DNA of 64,000 nucleotides from Flectonema sp. DT1601 (taxonomy: Eukaryota; Euglenozoa; Diplonemea; Diplonemida; Diplonemidae), in the NCBI GenBank assembly GCA_964019425.1, contig OZ025783.1:558001-622000 (forward strand). Reading direction: 5' to 3'. Positions 59,787 through 64,000 of this stretch are shown here, one piece after another. The translations under genes and the position numbers were made by a program. Under the pieces are notes generated by a model. The model searched no databases, was not told where the DNA came from, and was given only the letters and a program-made list of their open reading frames with translations. Position 1 is the stretch's first letter. Each line of letters opens with the position of its first letter.

Positions 59787-62700
59787 ATGCAGGGCTACCA
59801 GACTGCCTGGTCCCTGGCAATTGTTATGATGTTTGTATCTGTGCAGGGACTTCCTGGGCCACCGTCAAATGTTGAAATGCATTTTTGGGACACCCGTTGT
59901 AATAGTTTAATGTATAGAAGCTGGTCATACCTAACTGAGGGCCAAGTGAGCTTACAAAGTGTTGCTTTCTCTGAAGAAGGACTTTACAGCTGGGATGATC
60001 ATACTAGCCGGGTATCCAACGACAATGTAATTAGACAATCAGAGTTAGTGGCTGCTGGCTTTGGAGCTGCGTGGTTTGTTAATGCGAACTCTTCATTTAC
60101 AACAAATAAACAATTATGGTTATCTACTATTGATAGCTACGAAGATCAATTTCTTACTAGCAGTGACTTAGTTAGGATTTATGGTTTTCCTTGGTACCGT
60201 TTTGAAGCGTTTGAGTTGTTTTCATTTTACAGACGGCCAGTTGAAGAAGTTGTTCGTCCATTGTTACTAAATTTGGACTCACCTGCTGACTTACATTCTG
60301 ATGCACGGCAAGTGATATTTTCACATGTCGATCCTGACTCTAAGCTGATCAGAACGATATCACTTTTTGAAGTATTTAGGAAGTCGAGAGTCTTATTGAA
60401 TGTCGGTAGTACTCAAAGTGATTTAACGAATATCATAATTACGTCTCCGTTTGTTAGTTCTGATTGGGTCGTCTACACGGAGTTTGATGTGAATTCTAAA
60501 AAATCTCAAGTCTGGATTGAAGACACCAGCATTGAAACAAGAGAACTCGCACTTCATCCTGATCTACAAACATTTTGGGGATCTGTGTGGAATACTAGTT
60601 CACCTCTTGTTGTTGATGGTGGTGATTACGCGGCAGTTGCATTTTGTTCTTTTCTTTTATCAGAAATTGATTCCTTGCAACTTATTAATGATGAAGACAC
60701 TTACAGGGTTGTCCCGTTACAAAAGAATAGCAAACTACACGTCACAGTAATGCTATTCCCTTCTCGATTTAGATGTGAAATCACATACGACATGTGGAGC
60801 AGTATTATTCTATCTACTGTTAGTACTATCACTCTTGTTGATTACCTTGGAGGAGGAGGTTTTCTATTTCTTTCAATCTCTTACAACGAAGATGGTCAAC
60901 AACGTTACGGAATTATCGCTTATCCGATTAAAACATGTATTGGGGAAGAAGGAGAAAAACCATTTCTAGTTCCTAACTCAGTCTCACTCACACCTATCAA
61001 GTTAGTTACGTCATCATACGATGGTGTAATATTCGCAACAGCAAACGTGTTATTCACTATTAAAGTTTATGCAAAGGGTGCATTCGGAGAATACAATACA
61101 CTAATTTGTAGGTCCTTTGACGAAGACTTTCCAACCATCGGAGCGGTGTCGTTATTAAATGATCAGTTGATCTATCAAAAAAAGAATTTGGAAGCTGAGG
61201 CGAGCTATCAATTTGCTCTAAGTCAAGGCAGTTCTGCTAAAGAGCTTCAAGCTTTGAAATCAACTATAAATGAAATGCTTAGAATGGATCTTGATAAAGA
61301 TAATGATCGACATTGGGATGCCGTGGATCGATTCCCTCTGCGATCAGCTTTTTTCAATGACAGTGACAACGATGGAATTGGTATGTACATCATCCTACTA
61401 CAACATAATAAAATACAACCCACGCAACCACTCAACTAAAACAGGTGACCAAGGAGACATAGTAGCCAATGACGATAGCTGTGCTAACGATCTGAGAACA
61501 AACCCTGCTGGGTGTTGGGATGACATTAGAGTTCTTTATATAACTTGGTCAGTTGTAACTCTTTGTGTTATCTTAATTGCTGGATCCATCGGATATTACA
61601 ATAAAAAAAGTAGAGAGAAACTCTACACCAAAAAGAAAGCAACAGCAGACGAATGGATCAATAGACAATGGAGAGAAACAACAAGACATGACGTGACTGA
61701 AGAAGAGTTGTTTACATTGATGGCTGATCTTGACGACAGAATTCAGCATGAACAGGGCATGTCTAATTACACTCTTCATACGTTTGCAATATCAAAACGA
61801 AAACAAAACAAAAAAAACAATACAGGAATGCTAAAGTCTGGTGAAACTGTTGTACAAGCATTCTTATTCCTTTTGACAATGGCATCTGTGGTTCTTTGGA
61901 TTTCTTCAATGTGGTCACTCAATGGTTTTAATTTAGCTGAAGAGCACGCTCTAGCTTGGGTTGACTTTTATACCTCAACAGTGTTCTTGATTGATTTAAC
62001 CTACAGGTGGGTCTTCAGAGATGAAGGAGAATATTTAAACTTCAGAGACTACTGCCTTAAGAATTGGTACGACTTCCCTTCTCTCATATCTGACGTTCCC
62101 GGAGTCACTACTGCTGGACCTCTTAATATTTTAGTAGTTGCGAGACTTATTCGTGTTTTGAGAGTATTTAAAATGTTTCGAGTCGTTAGATTATATCACA
62201 AACTAACTCAACAACAAGCAGTCTTGGGATTAATTCTAAGATACGACACAATCTGGCAAGCTGTATTCGTCTGTGGTCTTATATTGTCATTGGGAGTCGT
62301 CATAAAACTATTTGAACAGCAAGAGGATCCTGAATTTGAACCGTATGCAAATGTTCTGTGGTTTTGTGTTGTCACAGTTACGACTATTGGATATGGTGAC
62401 ATGGTACCGGTGAATCCTGTTGCGAGAATTCTCGCAGTATTTTTGATGGTTTCGGGTATTGGGATCATCGGAGTTTTAACTGCTTCCATGGGAGACGCCG
62501 TTCGCTACTCCGGTGTCGACAAAGGAATGATGATGGAACGTGTTAAAAAATTACAACAAGGCAAATGGCGACTCGCACTCGAATACTTGCGTGTTTCTGT
62601 TTTATACAACCCGATCTTTAATGTTATTAAACCTTTCGCAAGAGGGAAGTGTGCCCATCCGAGTTGCACATGTCCATTAATTACTTCAGTGATTGGTTGC

Positions 62701-64000
62701 ATTAAAATATCATACGGCTACTACAAGTACCATGCTAATTGCTTTCGTTGCCATGGTTGTGGTCGTTCTCCATGGCATGGAGGATCTCTTAACAACACTG
62801 GTGAGTGTTGGGTTGTTACAGATGCGACACGCAGTCCTAGGCAACGTGGTCATCGTGGTTCGATTCCAGGAAAGTATAGCAGGAAAGGTGATGAAGAAAC
62901 AATTGAGTTTCGCTGTAAAGCAAACATATACCTTCATAGATCATGTCTTCTTCGTGATCGAGGAGGGAAGGACGATCTAGCAGGGACCGCTAGATCAGAA
63001 TCTTCAAGACTCTCTCGTGGTTCTGGTGGTGGCACAACAACATATGGTGCTTCTGGTGGAGAAGTTGTTGTTGAGGAATTACTCGTTAAAGGTTTAACTG
63101 GTGCAGCATATCAATTTAATGGAACGTACATAAGAAAACCAGCCATAGATGATGACAGTCCTGTACTCTTTGATCATAAGAAGAGTAATGCTGTCGTTAC
63201 TACAGGTGATAGTCGTAAACATTGGATTCTTGTAAACCGTTCAGGGACACAAGAAACGTGTTATGCGACTGCGCATTCTCTTTTGGGGGAATGGACTGGT
63301 AGTAATCCAAAGTTTGGACAGCCTTCAGTTGATGATGGTTGTGCTCAACACCATTCATGGTGGAAGATGTACGACACGTTAGATATTCCTCCTCGAAATT
63401 TAATTCAACACTACGCTTCTCATCGAACAAAGAATCAATTCTTAACTCTTATCGGTTGTCTTGACGAATCTGCTGAAACTTCTGGCGGAAAGTTCTCAGC
63501 CGGAGGTGCAAAAAAACGCACCGACTACTCCACAACAATTGAAAAAGTGAGAACTCAAATAAAGGTTGTTACAGATTTTGGTGAGAGGAGAGTGTTATTG
63601 AGGGCTCCATGCCTTTTACAAGACCGCCTTCAACTTATTTTAAAAACACATAAATTACAAGAGAATGAAAAGGTTAAAAACTATGAATTACTAAGAGACC
63701 ACTTGGAGTACTTAATATACCAGAAGTGTGGAAAAAAACTGCAAGGAACAATGTTGGCAAAGGTTTTTTCTATTAGAGCTTCGTTAGAACTTAGCGCAGA
63801 AATTCAACAACAAAAAGCGAAACACCAACACATGTCTGATAATGCATCTCAGACTCCATCTGGGGTATCAAGTTGGGGTGAATGGGATGATGAAGATATT
63901 GATTGGAGTGACCCAGTAGAGTGGACACTTCATGAATTAGACAGATGCCTTATTGATCATGATGTGGATAAGTTAGATGCTTATCCTTCAATAAAAACAG
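59787..64000 (+). CDS. Receptor-like voltage-gated K+ channel with ectodomain and LIM domain (3' end outside window)
   Basis: Exon 1 is 59787-61380; after a 64-nt intron (GTATGT...AAACAG, phase 1) the frame is open from 61445 to the window end, at least 1383 residues. ATG 59787 begins a signal peptide (MQGYQTAWSLAIVMMFVSVQ). The ectodomain (about 25-558) is beta-rich. It ends with thrombospondin-3-like calcium motifs, DLDKDNDRHWDAVD and DSDNDGIGDQGD, the second split by the intron. A single span (about 561-583) leads to a cytosolic linker and a six-span channel. Its S4 has six positive charges every third residue (R765, R768, R771, K774, R777, R780), and its pore has the K+ filter TTIGYGD (844-850). 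After S6 comes a LIM-like zinc finger (C934, then HANCFRCHGC from 961, LHRSC later). Next is a domain with VKGLTGAAYQFNGTY, then an acidic Trp-rich region. Potassium selectivity and voltage sensing are inferred from family motifs. Confidence 0.87.

Overview
This window comes from a protist nuclear genome. It is AT-rich, has spliceosomal introns and reads with the standard code (TAA, TAG and TGA all end genes). It holds 17 protein genes, two of them cut by the window edges, and one tRNA gene. All 17 protein genes lie on the + strand; only tRNA-Arg(ACG) is on the minus strand. Fifteen introns (59-201 nt) can be placed exactly. Their donors are GTATGT or GTTTGT (one GTATAC) and their acceptors are A-rich, mostly AACAG. 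Nearly every start codon is also preceded, 1 to about 60 nt upstream, by a second kind of acceptor: pyrimidine-rich and ending in AG, with no visible partner exon. One-strand gene order plus an acceptor before each ATG is what polycistronic transcription with spliced-leader trans-splicing would give. The ribosomal L40 tail of the ubiquitin fusion ([12 protein letters not shown], and LRVKKKL where most eukaryotes have LRPKKK) and a BILBO1-like N-terminal domain also lean towards Euglenozoa or relatives. The lineage is an inference held at about even odds; no spliced-leader gene is visible here.

Layout. 1-4.8 kb: end of a Cys-rich protein, a small basic protein, tRNA-Arg, and a WDR6-like WD40 protein (tRNA modification). 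4.9-8.4 kb: a kinesin-3-like motor with four introns. 8.4-11.4 kb: a 3 kb homopolymer-rich spacer. 11.4-15.5 kb: cohesin SMC3. 16.2-17.4 kb: a RanBP2-zinc-finger/BRCT protein. 18.5-20.5 kb: an ERMARD-like DUF4209 protein. 20.8-26.6 kb: a 1937-residue protein with an N-myristoylation signal, a BILBO1-like head and 17 near-identical EF-hand units. 27.4-28.7 kb: twin ubiquitin-L40 genes whose coding sequences differ at one base while their flanks are unrelated. 29-34 kb: an unknown alpha-helical protein and a coiled-coil protein. 34.3-44.4 kb: a 3356-residue multi-pass membrane protein with 13 tandem PAS domains and no output domain. 45.3 kb: a small FYVE protein. 45.8-50.6 kb: 4.8 kb without genes, holding a four-copy family of covarying RNA-like hairpins and a separate hairpin-dense island. 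50.6-59.2 kb: a five-span membrane protein, Sec63, and a TPR/IQ protein with an unusual internal repeat. 59.8 kb to the end: a single-chain receptor-like channel.

The strongest novelty candidates are: (1) the last gene, which joins a signal peptide, a ~530-residue ectodomain with thrombospondin-3-like calcium motifs, a single membrane span, a complete voltage-gated K+ channel core and a cytosolic LIM zinc finger; (2) the hairpin family at 47.8-48.9 kb; (3) the two acceptor classes that suggest trans-splicing; and (4) the homogenised EF-hand array under a BILBO1-like head. Several genes fit cytoskeleton and flagellum, chromatin, ER and calcium/voltage signalling roles, but they do not form one pathway; the clustering looks like transcription-unit order rather than a functional operon. 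No transposon, viral remnant, rRNA or CRISPR array was seen.
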